Source of the DNA: an uncultured Chloroflexota bacterium
Lineage (GTDB): Bacteria; Chloroflexota; Dehalococcoidia; SM23-28-2; RBG-16-64-32
Assembly (NCBI GenBank): GCA_913056415.1
Contig: CAJXNA010000020.1
Coordinates: forward strand, 1 to 14,399
Direction: 5' to 3'
Length of the DNA stretch: 14,399 bases
The translations under genes and the position numbers were made by a program. Positions 6,767-13,308 of this stretch are shown here, piece by piece. Below the pieces are notes generated by a model. That model was not told the DNA's origin, did no database searches, and saw only the letters and a program-made list of their open reading frames with translations. How positions within the stretch are numbered: the first letter of the stretch is position 1; each line of letters opens with the position of its first letter.

Positions 6767-6782
6767 TAAAATAGCTGGTGTG
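6767..6782 (+). promoter_or_regulatory. Possible leaderless promoter for the HEAT gene
   Basis: TAAAAT at 6767-6772 fits the TANNNT -10 form and lies exactly seven bases before the GTG at 6780, where no Shine-Dalgarno sequence is seen. This is the geometry of leaderless transcripts. No good -35 is present. Confidence 0.35.
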
Positions 6783-7733
6783 AGCCTCGACTCTCACACT
6801 GGCGCGATTATGGAGTTCGTAAGCTATCTGGACGGCCTTAAGGACCAGGCCACGCAGCTGAGCGTGACCGGCCTACAGCACCTTGACGCTCTAGAGTCCA
6901 AGCAAGCCGAGGCGTTCCGCTCCGCGTGGCCTGAGATCGACCTTGAGCGTAGGCGGCAGGTGCTCCATCAGCTTGTCGAGCTGACGGAGGACAACATAGA
7001 CCTTAACTTCGACACGGTGTTCTTCGCGGCGATGGAGGACGGAGACGCCGCCGTCCGCTGCGATGCGGTGCGCGGCCTGTGGGAGTACGAAGAGAGCAAC
7101 CTGATTCCGCCGCTGTTGCGCCTGCTGGAGCGGGACGAAGAGGCGGAGGTGCGGGCAGAGGCAGCGCTGGCGCTGGGCCGGTTTGTGCTGCTCTCCGCGC
7201 TAGGCAACCTCCAAGAGCATCAATATCAGAAGGTGGAGCAGGGGCTGCGCCGGACTATCGAGGATGAGCTGGAGGTGGAGGAGGTACGAGCGAGGGCGCT
7301 GGAGGCGATCGGCGCTTCCTGCCAGCCCTGGGTGAGCGAAGCGATCGAGGAGGCTTACGGGGGTGAAAAAGTACGCCTGAAGATCAGCGCCCTACACGCT
7401 ATGGGGCGGAGCTGCGAACCGCGCTGGCTGCCGGTGCTAATAGACGAGCTGGCGAATGACGACCCCGAAGCACGCTATGAGGCCGTCACCGCTCTAGGCT
7501 CCCTTACTGACAGGAAAGCGGTGGCCCATCTGGACCCGGTTCTTTACGACTCTGACCCGGTGGTGAAGGAGGCTGCTATCATGGCGCTGGGACAGATAGG
7601 CGGCAGCGAGGCGAAGGCGCTGCTGCGCCCGCTGTTGGGGGACTCCTTGCCCAGCGTGCAGGAGGCGGTAGCCACCGCATTAACGGAGGCCGACTTCGCC
7701 ATCGATCCTCTCACCACCGAGTATCGGGTTTAA
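6780..7733 (+). CDS. HEAT-repeat protein of unknown function
   Basis: A 317-residue soluble, acidic, mostly helical protein. Helical-pair HEAT/armadillo repeats are marked by recurring VR..A..ALG-type patterns near residues 88-104, 118-134, 167-178, 197-210, 227-241, 258-273 and 289-302, so at least six units. Such folds usually form protein-binding scaffolds; no catalytic motif is visible. The GTG at 6780 is used because it lies next to a -10-like TAAAAT; ATG at 6810 (MEFVSYLDGL) is the alternative, and neither has a clear ribosome-binding site. The stop overlaps the NUDIX start (TAATG), so the two are probably co-expressed. The name states only the repeat type; the partner is unknown. Confidence 0.85.
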   Translation: MSLDSHTGAIMEFVSYLDGLKDQATQLSVTGLQHLDALESKQAEAFRSAWPEIDLERRRQVLHQLVELTEDNIDLNFDTVFFAAMEDGDAAVRCDAVRGLWEYEESNLIPPLLRLLERDEEAEVRAEAALALGRFVLLSALGNLQEHQYQKVEQGLRRTIEDELEVEEVRARALEAIGASCQPWVSEAIEEAYGGEKVRLKISALHAMGRSCEPRWLPVLIDELANDDPEARYEAVTALGSLTDRKAVAHLDPVLYDSDPVVKEAAIMALGQIGGSEAKALLRPLLGDSLPSVQEAVATALTEADFAIDPLTTEYRV

Positions 7734-8185
7734 TGACTCGCAAGTCAGGTAAGATGCCGGTAGAGCGGGCAGTATCGGCGGGAGGTGTCGTGCTGAGGCT
7801 GAGGGAGGGGGCCGCTGAGGCCGAAGTGGTGATCTGCGGTCGTGACTCGGATGGCGTCTGGGGGCTCCCTAAAGGGACGCTCGACGAAGGCGAGTCGTTG
7901 CGGGAGGCGGCGGTCCGCGAAGTGAGCGAGGAGACCGGCCTCAAGGTGGAGATAGTGAAGAAGGTCGGCGTCGTCGAGTACTGGTTCTCCGCTGATGGCG
8001 TCCGCTATCACAAGTGGGTGCATCACTACCTGATGCGCTCCACGGGCGGCCGCACCGCGGACCACGACGCGGAGCACGACCGGGTGGAGTGGCTGCCGGT
8101 GGACGAGGCGATAGGAAGGTTGACGTTTGACAACGATAAGAATATGGTGCGACAAGCGATGTCCAAGTTGAAGGGAGCAGCGTGA
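7733..8185 (+). CDS. NUDIX hydrolase
   Basis: Hydrolyses a nucleoside diphosphate linked to another group, using divalent metal. The 150-residue product is a single NUDIX domain with a perfect box at 48-70: G-x5-E (G48, E54), then R62-E63-V-S-E66-E67-T-G69-L. A WGLPKG stretch precedes it, as in MutT/Ap4A-type enzymes, and HKWVHHYLMR and HDRVEWLPVDEA follow, features common in diadenosine-polyphosphate or (d)NTP hydrolases. The substrate cannot be fixed from sequence. It starts within the HEAT stop codon and its own stop overlaps the GNAT start by four bases (GTGA), so the three genes form one translational unit. Confidence 0.93.
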   Translation: MTRKSGKMPVERAVSAGGVVLRLREGAAEAEVVICGRDSDGVWGLPKGTLDEGESLREAAVREVSEETGLKVEIVKKVGVVEYWFSADGVRYHKWVHHYLMRSTGGRTADHDAEHDRVEWLPVDEAIGRLTFDNDKNMVRQAMSKLKGAA

Positions 8186-8766
8186 GCGCCGTGTCTGCCG
8201 GCAGGCAGGGATTTCCAGGCGACGACGTCATCGTCCGCAGCCGCAGGACGGTAGTCCGCCGTAAGCGGATGGCCGACGCCGCCGACGAGTACGCCTGGCG
8301 CAGCGACGAGGAGCTGGCGCGCTATGACGCCTCCAACCCAACGCGGATCCCTTTCCCGGACTACCAGCGCAACTGGTCGTTCGATATGCGGTTCACGGAC
8401 ACGGCGGGGCGCTCCTTCGCAGTGGAGGACGAGAACGGCCGGCACATAGGCAACATCATGTATTACAACCACGACGCCGGCCGTCGCGAGGCCGAGCTCG
8501 GCATCAGCATCGGCAGGCGGGACTGCTGGGCCCAAGGGTACGGCAGCGATGCAGTGGCGGCGCTGGTGGCTTATCTTTTCCGCACAACCGAGCTGCAGCG
8601 CCTGTACCTGCATACGCTGGACTGGAACGAGCGCGCTCTTCGCTCTTTCCAAAAGGCAGGGTTCACAGAGTGTGGCTCCTCCTGGCGCAACGGCAACACG
8701 TTCCTGGTCATGGATATCCGCCGCGAATCGACGGCGGCGGAGGCCGAGCGAGGGGTGCCGGCCTAG
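8182..8766 (+). CDS. GNAT family N-acetyltransferase (RimJ/RimL-like)
   Basis: Transfers an acetyl group from acetyl-CoA to an amine. The 194-residue product carries a single GNAT fold of the Acetyltransf_3 type: ELGISIGRRDCW (105-116), the pyrophosphate-binding QGYGSDA (118-124), LQRLYLHTLDWNERALRSFQKAGF (about 138-161) and a closing TFLVMDIRR strand. The GTG at 8182 overlaps the NUDIX stop (GTGA) and follows AAGGGAG. The first 15 residues look like an extension: they are partly encoded by a 10-base palindrome (8195-8204), and family similarity starts near residue 16. The acceptor substrate is unknown. Last gene of the plus-strand series; it converges on the methyltransferase gene. Confidence 0.92.
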   Translation: MSAVSAGRQGFPGDDVIVRSRRTVVRRKRMADAADEYAWRSDEELARYDASNPTRIPFPDYQRNWSFDMRFTDTAGRSFAVEDENGRHIGNIMYYNHDAGRREAELGISIGRRDCWAQGYGSDAVAALVAYLFRTTELQRLYLHTLDWNERALRSFQKAGFTECGSSWRNGNTFLVMDIRRESTAAEAERGVPA

Positions 8767-8787
8767 CGTAGGGCAGACCGCTCGCCA

Positions 8788-8800
8788 AGGCCATAGGCCT
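8788..8800. other. Small hairpin between convergent genes
   Basis: AGGCC-ATA-GGCCT is a 5-bp stem in the 75-base gap between the convergent GNAT and methyltransferase genes. No T-run follows on either strand, so a terminator role is doubtful. Confidence 0.25.
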
Positions 8801-8841
8801 CCGTGTGTCCAGGCGGGACGGAATAGCGCGGGGGTTGCTAA

Positions 8842-9882
8842 CTACTTCTGGCCGTAGGTCACGGCATGTACAGGCGTAAGGTCAAAGGAGCCGACGTTAC
8901 GGAAGCCGTGCTTGCCAAGCAGATCGACGAAGGCCTGAGTCGGCAGTAGCTGGTCGTCAATGAGTGCCTCAAAGAACTGGATACCGCACATGACGCGCGC
9001 GGGCACGGTGCGGCACCCTTCCGTCGAGTCGGGGAAGGGGAAGTCAGAGATAACGAAGTAGCCATCAGGCTTGAGGGCACGGAGGACGTTGGTGGTGACT
9101 TTGTCGAGATCGCGGCACTCATGCATGAAGACGTTGATGAGGGCCACATCGTACTGGTCGCTGTCGTTGATCTCCTCCAGCATGCTGCGGGTCAGGGACA
9201 CTCTGTCCTGTAGCCCGACCTCTTTAAGCCTGTCCGCGACAAGCTCCAACGAATAGGCATCGCCGTCCAGGCCGACAAAGGTAGATTGAGGGTAGGTCTG
9301 CGCCATGCGTATCAAGCCGACGCCGGCGCCGCAGGCCAGCTCCAGGATGTGCGCTCCTTGATCCAACCGATCGGACAGGCCCGGAACGCGGGCGAAGCCG
9401 CCGGGGATGAGGCGGGTGTAGAAAGGGCGAGCGGTCTCACTGACGCTTTGTATGAAGGCTGGGCTGCACTGATCCCACCAGATGCGCTGGCCGGATGGGA
9501 GGTTCTCCGCAAAGAGATCGAAAAATTCAGGCTGGACCATGACTCCGGGTATGCCGCCAATGTAACCTGGGAAATCGCGGTCGAGGAGCAGTTTGTCAAC
9601 GTGAGGCGCCAGCTTGAATGCCTGATCCTTGCCCAACTCCAGAATCTCAGAGGCGTAGGCGGCACGGCACCATACCTGTACGTATAAGGGGTCTAACCCC
9701 GTTTGCTTGGCCAAGGCCTCGGCGGTGACGCCCTGGGGATGGTTGGCGATCTCAGCCAGGAGGCCGAGACGGAGGCCTATATCCATAGTCCTCACGCCAA
9801 CGTATCCGGCCACCTGGGAGAGTAGCTTGCCTGCCTGCTGCTGTATCGCCTGCTGCATCTGCTCAGGGGATGACTGAGTCAT
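8842..9882 (-). CDS. Class I SAM-dependent methyltransferase (O-methyltransferase-like)
   Basis: Transfers a methyl group from S-adenosylmethionine to a small molecule. The 346-residue product has an N-terminal helical/winged-helix part (about 10-105: MDIGLRLGLLAEI, VTAEALAKQTGL) like the dimerisation domain of plant/bacterial small-molecule O-methyltransferases, then a Rossmann methyltransferase domain: motif I LELACGAGVG (180-189), acidic GLDGD (204-208) at the end of strand 2, YDVALINVFMHE (245-255), and LKPDGYFVISDFPFPD (270-285). The frame is open far upstream, but that stretch only shadows the SDR gene; ATG at 9882 has GGAGG six bases away. It lies 56 bases after the SDR stop on the same strand, last in the MaoC/SDR operon. 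The substrate is unknown. Confidence 0.9.
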   Translation of the reverse strand: MTQSSPEQMQQAIQQQAGKLLSQVAGYVGVRTMDIGLRLGLLAEIANHPQGVTAEALAKQTGLDPLYVQVWCRAAYASEILELGKDQAFKLAPHVDKLLLDRDFPGYIGGIPGVMVQPEFFDLFAENLPSGQRIWWDQCSPAFIQSVSETARPFYTRLIPGGFARVPGLSDRLDQGAHILELACGAGVGLIRMAQTYPQSTFVGLDGDAYSLELVADRLKEVGLQDRVSLTRSMLEEINDSDQYDVALINVFMHECRDLDKVTTNVLRALKPDGYFVISDFPFPDSTEGCRTVPARVMCGIQFFEALIDDQLLPTQAFVDLLGKHGFRNVGSFDLTPVHAVTYGQK

Positions 9883-9888
9883 GAGAAA

Positions 9889-9893
9889 CCTCC
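9889..9893 (-). promoter_or_regulatory. Ribosome-binding site deciding the methyltransferase start
   Basis: GGAGG on the minus strand lies six bases before ATG at 9882 and excludes the roughly 250-codon read-through upstream. Confidence 0.8.
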
Positions 9894-9938
9894 GATATAC
9901 GATAATCTTGTCTTTGGTAAAAGTTTCTGTGTCGTAGG

Positions 9939-10889
9939 CTAGGTTTGAGAGGCTGGCCGGCCGGGGAGGTCGAGGTCCGGCGGGGGCGGCGCGGGATTCT
10001 CCACGCCGGATAGCAGTTGGGTGGGTACCAGGGAGACCAGCTCCGCCAGCTCCCACTTGCCGTCCTTGGTGATCTGACGCTCGACCGTCTCCTCTGAGGC
10101 GAGCGCGACGTTGCCGCCGCCCACGTGGAAGATCTTGCCGTTGATGTTCCAGGCCTCGTCGGTGCAGAGGTAGACGGTCATGGGGGCAACGTGCTCCGGC
10201 GTCCTCTCCACCAGGCTTGGCGGCGGCCCACCGGTCATGCCGCGCTGGGCGCGCAGCTCGCGGGCGGATTCGGGTACGGCGGCGACCATTCTGGTCTGAG
10301 CGCCGGGAGCGATGGCGTTGCAGGTGACGCCGTAGCGTCCAAGATCGCGGGCGACGACGCGGGTGAGGCCGGCGATGGCCGCCTTGGCGGCGCCGTAGTT
10401 GGCCTGGCCGGAGTTGCCGCGCAGGCCGGAGATGGAGGAGAAGTTGACGATGCGCCCGAACCGCTGCTGCCGCATCAGCACGGAGGCGGGCTTGATGGTG
10501 TTGTAGTGCCCCTTCAGGTGGACGGCGATGACGGCGTCCCACTCCTCCTCGCTCATGTTGAAGACCATGCGGTCGCGGAGGATGCCGGCGACGTTGATCA
10601 GGATGTCGATGCGGCCGAAGGCGTCCGCGCACTGCTTGACCATGTTCTCGCCGCCGGTGAGTTCGGCGACGGAGTCGTAGTTGGCGACGGCGCTGCCGCC
10701 GGCGGCTTTGATCTCGTCGACCACCTGGTCGGCGGGCCCGGCGTCGTGGCCGGTGCCGTCGACGTTGACGCCGGGGTCGTTGACGACGACGCTGGCGCCC
10801 TCCTGGGCGAGGAGGATGGCGACGGCGCGGCCGATACCGCGACCGGCGCCGGTGACCACTGCGTTGCGTCCGGTGAGTTTATCGGTCAT
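9939..10889 (-). CDS. SDR oxidoreductase, (3R)-hydroxyacyl-CoA dehydrogenase (MFE-2)-like, copy B
   Basis: An NAD(P)-dependent dehydrogenase of 316 residues. Motifs: TGAGRGIG (13-20), VVNDPGVNVDGTG (35-47) where Asp38 suggests NAD preference, NVAG (99-102; NNAG is usual), and catalytic Ser152, Tyr165 and Lys169 in FSSISG and YGAAK. The long insert after strand 2 (GTGHDAGPADQVVDEI) and ILRDRMVFNMSEEEWD resemble the dehydrogenase unit of peroxisomal multifunctional enzyme type 2. A C-terminal tail of about 55 residues goes beyond the usual SDR core and ends in NPAPPPPDLDLPGR. The ATG overlaps the stop of the upstream paralogue by four bases (ATGA). The substrate is inferred to be a hydroxyacyl-CoA or similar; the family is certain. 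Confidence 0.92.
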   Translation of the reverse strand: MTDKLTGRNAVVTGAGRGIGRAVAILLAQEGASVVVNDPGVNVDGTGHDAGPADQVVDEIKAAGGSAVANYDSVAELTGGENMVKQCADAFGRIDILINVAGILRDRMVFNMSEEEWDAVIAVHLKGHYNTIKPASVLMRQQRFGRIVNFSSISGLRGNSGQANYGAAKAAIAGLTRVVARDLGRYGVTCNAIAPGAQTRMVAAVPESARELRAQRGMTGGPPPSLVERTPEHVAPMTVYLCTDEAWNINGKIFHVGGGNVALASEETVERQITKDGKWELAELVSLVPTQLLSGVENPAPPPPDLDLPGRPASQT

Positions 10890-11848
10890 GCGTCTAAGCC
10901 GGCGGCCTGGGGCTGCGGCTCCTGCTTGGTGCGCCCCGGTATTTCCAGCTCGTCCGGGGGCGGCGCCGGGTTGCGGACGCCCTCCATCATCTGCGGCACC
11001 AATTTAGACAGCTCGTCCAGCGTCCACATGCCGCTCTTGAAGATGGTGCGTGAAGGCAGAGGATGGCTGAGGAGGGCGACGGTGCCTGCGTAGACGTGGA
11101 ATATCTGGCCGTTGACGTTCCAGGCGTGATCGCTGGCGAGGTAGCAGACCATGGGGGCGATGAACTCCGGCGCCAGCTGGCGCAGCTGCTCCGGGCGAGG
11201 GGCGTCGGCTGGGGCAGCGCCCGGTCGCTGCTGGGGGATGGTGGCGGTGAGGCGAGTCATGGCGCGAGGGGCGATGGCGTTGCAGGTGACGCCGTAGCGG
11301 CCCATGTCACGCGCGACGACGCGGGTGAGGCCGGCGATGCCGGACTTGGCGGCGCCGTAGTTGGCCTGCCCGGCGTTGCCCCAGAGGCCGGACTCCGACG
11401 AGAAGTTTATGATCCGTCCGTAGCGCTGCTGGCGCATCAGCACGGCCGCGGGCTTGATGCAGGCGAAGTGGCCCTTCAGGTGGACGGCGATGACGTCATC
11501 CCACTCTTGTTCGCTCATGTTGAAGATCATGCGATCACGGAGGATACCGGCGTTGTTGACGAGGATGTCCAGCCGGCCGAAGCTATCGAGGGCGGTCTTG
11601 ATGATGCTGTCGCCGCCGTCCATCGTGGCGACGGAGTCGTAGTTGGCGACGGCGGTCAAGCCATTGTCCTTGATCTCGGCGACGACCTGCTCCGCGGGAC
11701 CGTTATCGTGTCCTACACCGTCGGGCCCGACGCCGGCGTCGTTGACGACAACGCCAGCGCCCTCTTCCGCCATCTGGAGGGCGAGCGCCTTGCCTATACC
11801 ACGGCCGGCGCCGGTGACGATCGCGACCTTGCCTTCGAGCAGTCCCAT
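10886..11848 (-). CDS. SDR oxidoreductase, (3R)-hydroxyacyl-CoA dehydrogenase (MFE-2)-like, copy A
   Basis: Paralogue of the next gene, 320 residues. Motifs: TGAGRGIG (12-19), VVVNDAGVGPDGVG (33-46) with the NAD-type Asp37, canonical NNAG (98-101), catalytic Ser151, Tyr164 and Lys168. It shares long identical blocks with copy B (VIAVHLKGH, GQANYGAAK, IAGLTRVVARD, GRYGVTCNAIAP) and the same C-terminal tail pattern K.G.W.L.EL..LVP....GV.NPAPPP. The two differ most around 200-225, where the substrate loop lies, suggesting different substrates or a heteromer. The ATG at 11848 is three bases after the MaoC stop; CGGAG lies upstream. A tandem duplication is the simplest origin. Confidence 0.92.
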   Translation of the reverse strand: MGLLEGKVAIVTGAGRGIGKALALQMAEEGAGVVVNDAGVGPDGVGHDNGPAEQVVAEIKDNGLTAVANYDSVATMDGGDSIIKTALDSFGRLDILVNNAGILRDRMIFNMSEQEWDDVIAVHLKGHFACIKPAAVLMRQQRYGRIINFSSESGLWGNAGQANYGAAKSGIAGLTRVVARDMGRYGVTCNAIAPRAMTRLTATIPQQRPGAAPADAPRPEQLRQLAPEFIAPMVCYLASDHAWNVNGQIFHVYAGTVALLSHPLPSRTIFKSGMWTLDELSKLVPQMMEGVRNPAPPPDELEIPGRTKQEPQPQAAGLDA

Positions 11849-11851
11849 GGC

Positions 11852-12280
11852 TCAGCTCCGAGAGGGCAGGGCGACCGTGGCTGTGCCGGGGGTGGTCTTC
11901 TGGCCCTCCGGCGTCTCCGTCCATATCTCCAGGTCGACCAGGTTCTCACCGTTCTCGCTGCGCTTGCCGGTGATGGCGCCCTTGCAGATTACGTCCTTGT
12001 CCACCATGTCCATGCCGCGATACTGGCAGGCGACCCGCTTCACACTACCCTCGGCGCCGACCCACTCGTGGAGCATGCGACCGAGGAGGGCGTGCTTGAG
12101 GGCGCCGTGGACGATGCGATCAGGGAGGCCGGTGCGCTGGGCGAAGTCCTTGTCGTAGTGGATCTGGTAGAAGTCACCGGAGCCGGCGGCCCAGTAGACC
12201 AACCGCTGAGAGTCGCAGTGCTGGCTGAGGGTCGTCACCTCCTGGCCTTCGCTGATGTCTTCGAAGTAGAGCTGCGCCAT
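11852..12280 (-). CDS. MaoC-like (R)-specific enoyl-CoA hydratase/dehydratase
   Basis: A hot-dog fold protein of 142 residues, length as for single-domain MaoC proteins. The hydratase-2 motif is complete: the catalytic pair Asp and His in SGDFYQIHYD (about residues 36 and 41), followed by A...G.....IVHG. It probably hydrates or dehydrates a trans-2-enoyl-CoA/(3R)-hydroxyacyl-CoA thioester, matching the SDRs encoded downstream. Two adjacent ATGs (12283 and 12280) exist; the second is seven bases from AGGAGG and is preferred. That ribosome-binding site overlaps the stop codon of the upstream gene. It may pair with the upstream MaoC_N protein as a two-hot-dog heterodimer, as HadAB-type dehydratases do. 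Confidence 0.9.
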   Translation of the reverse strand: MAQLYFEDISEGQEVTTLSQHCDSQRLVYWAAGSGDFYQIHYDKDFAQRTGLPDRIVHGALKHALLGRMLHEWVGAEGSVKRVACQYRGMDMVDKDVICKGAITGKRSENGENLVDLEIWTETPEGQKTTPGTATVALPSRS

Positions 12281-12287
12281 CATCGAT

Positions 12288-12293
12288 CCTCCT
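12288..12293 (-). promoter_or_regulatory. Ribosome-binding site of the MaoC gene, overlapping the upstream stop
   Basis: AGGAGG on the minus strand overlaps the TGA that ends the upstream gene (TGAGGAGG). It is four bases from the first ATG and seven from the second, favouring the second. Confidence 0.7.
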
Positions 12294-12772
12294 CAGTACT
12301 GGATGCCGGTGCCGCGCGCCCTGGCGACCAGCTTGCCGTCCTGGTTGCGGTAAGTGGACTCGGTCACGGTGATGAGCATGGGGCCCAGCCTGCTCTCGCG
12401 CTCGCTGAGGTCGACGAGCTTGCTGGTGGCGGTGAGGACGTCGCCGGCGCAGACGGTGTCGAAGTACTCGATGTCGGTGCCGCCGTTGAGGATGCGCTTG
12501 AACGGCGTATCGGTGCGGAAGTAGCCGCCGAGACGCTGGGGTCCGTTGGGGTCGTAGGTAGGGTGGCCGAGGAAGCCGACGGGGGCGGGGATGCTGCGAT
12601 ATCCCTTACTCTTGGCGTACTGTTCGTCGAAGTAGATGGGGTCGGTGTAGCCGACGGCGCGGGCGAACATGCGACAGGCGGTCTTGTCGACCTCGAAGGT
12701 GATTGGCTCGGATTCCACGCCGATCTCGGCGCGCATTTTATCGGTAATAACCGAGGCTTTAGGCTGGGCCAT
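12293..12772 (-). CDS. MaoC N-terminal-type hot-dog protein (FAS1-like dehydratase subunit)
   Basis: A 159-residue protein of the MaoC_dehydrat_N class. It opens with AQPKASVITDKMRAEIG, followed by EVDKTACRMFARAVGYTDPIYFDEQYAKSKGYRSIPAPVGF, the typical long-helix-plus-loop pattern, then FKRILNGGTDIEYFDTVCAGDVLTATSKLVDLSERES and ITVTESTYRNQDGKLVARARGTGI. The D-x4-H catalytic pair seen in the neighbouring MaoC is not apparent, so it is probably the non-catalytic or substrate-binding partner, as in HadA/HadC-type dehydratases. The frame continues to 12799, but ATG at 12772 has AAGGAGG six bases upstream and matches family starts. First gene of the operon, about 40 bases from the predicted transcription start. 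Confidence 0.88.
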   Translation of the reverse strand: MAQPKASVITDKMRAEIGVESEPITFEVDKTACRMFARAVGYTDPIYFDEQYAKSKGYRSIPAPVGFLGHPTYDPNGPQRLGGYFRTDTPFKRILNGGTDIEYFDTVCAGDVLTATSKLVDLSERESRLGPMLITVTESTYRNQDGKLVARARGTGIQY

Positions 12773-12778
12773 GGGACG

Positions 12779-12785
12779 CCTCCTT
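12779..12785 (-). promoter_or_regulatory. Ribosome-binding site deciding the MaoC_N start
   Basis: AAGGAGG, a near-perfect Shine-Dalgarno sequence, lies six bases before ATG at 12772. Confidence 0.85.
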
Positions 12786-12819
12786 GGATGGGCGGTCAAC
12801 CTTAACGTTTGCGTCAGGG

Positions 12820-12848
12820 AGCATACATCAGCCCCAGAAGGGTGTCAA
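12820..12848 (-). promoter_or_regulatory. Sigma-70-type promoter of the MaoC/SDR/methyltransferase operon
   Basis: Minus-strand TTGACA (12848-12843) and TATGCT (12825-12820) have a 17-base spacer, the same hexamers and spacing as the promoter at 1368-1396. Transcription would begin near 12813, giving a leader of about 40 bases. ACGTTTG (12805-12811) and CAAACGT (12846-12852) are an inverted pair bracketing the promoter and may be operator half-sites. The TGA inside the -35 is also the stop codon of the upstream membrane protein gene. Confidence 0.7.
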
Positions 12849-13276
12849 ACGTGCGTCTCGTCGTACTCCCAGGAACCGCTGCCGTCGCCGCGACCGGGCA
12901 GCTGCGGCTCCTCCAACTCCACCGCATCGCGGGAGAGGGCGAAGGCGAGGCCGAAGGCGTAGGCGATAAGGACGAGCGACCGCGTCAGGAGGCCAACGCC
13001 GGTAAGGGCAAGCAGGCCGCCAGCGACGGCGGGCCGCTCCAGAAAGCGGGCGGGAACGCCCGTCCGCTCCGAGGGCGGGGGGCCGGCCTGCCGGCCGCGC
13101 AGGGCTAGCGCCACGCCGGCTGCGAGCAAGAGCAGGCCGAAGAGTCGCCCGCGACCGATAGGCAGCTTGGGGAGGCGCTGTCGCCGCTCGAACGAGAGCA
13201 GGGCGGAGGGCACCGTCAGCAACCAGAGGCGGGCGGCCAAACGCCGAGGCAGGGGAAAGCGCTTCAGGAGTTCCAT
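12845..13276 (-). CDS. Small hydrophobic membrane protein of unknown function
   Basis: A 143-residue Leu/Ala/Arg-rich protein. An Arg-rich N-terminus (KRFPLPRRLAARLW) precedes three probable membrane segments (about 44-59, 84-99, 102-116), and the tail is acidic and Gly/Ser-rich (ELEEPQLPGRGDGSGSWEYDETHV). No enzymatic motif or named family is recognised. The ATG at 13276 lacks a well-spaced ribosome-binding site; GATAAT lies 11 bases upstream on the minus strand (13293-13288). It starts 32 bases after the PHP gene on the same strand. Hydrophobicity, the sensible start and the lack of any better overlapping gene support it as coding, but with less certainty than its neighbours. Confidence 0.6.
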   Translation of the reverse strand: MELLKRFPLPRRLAARLWLLTVPSALLSFERRQRLPKLPIGRGRLFGLLLLAAGVALALRGRQAGPPPSERTGVPARFLERPAVAGGLLALTGVGLLTRSLVLIAYAFGLAFALSRDAVELEEPQLPGRGDGSGSWEYDETHV

Positions 13277-13308
13277 CCTCGCGGCGAATTATCGGCTGCC
13301 GAGGGCGG

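Noticed and set aside
9883..10632. Upstream extension of the methyltransferase frame (about 250 codons)
   Set aside because: It overlaps the SDR gene in another frame, is Arg/His/Pro-rich without family similarity, and the ATG at 9882 has a strong ribosome-binding site.
10125..11093. 322-codon plus-strand frame opposite the two SDRs
   Set aside because: Repetitive Gly/Asp/Val composition, an antisense shadow of conserved SDR sequence.
11063..12805. 580-codon plus-strand open frame opposite the MaoC and SDR genes
   Set aside because: Low-complexity Gly/Ala/Asp/Val composition, no family pattern; it is a GC-bias mirror of the strongly supported minus genes.
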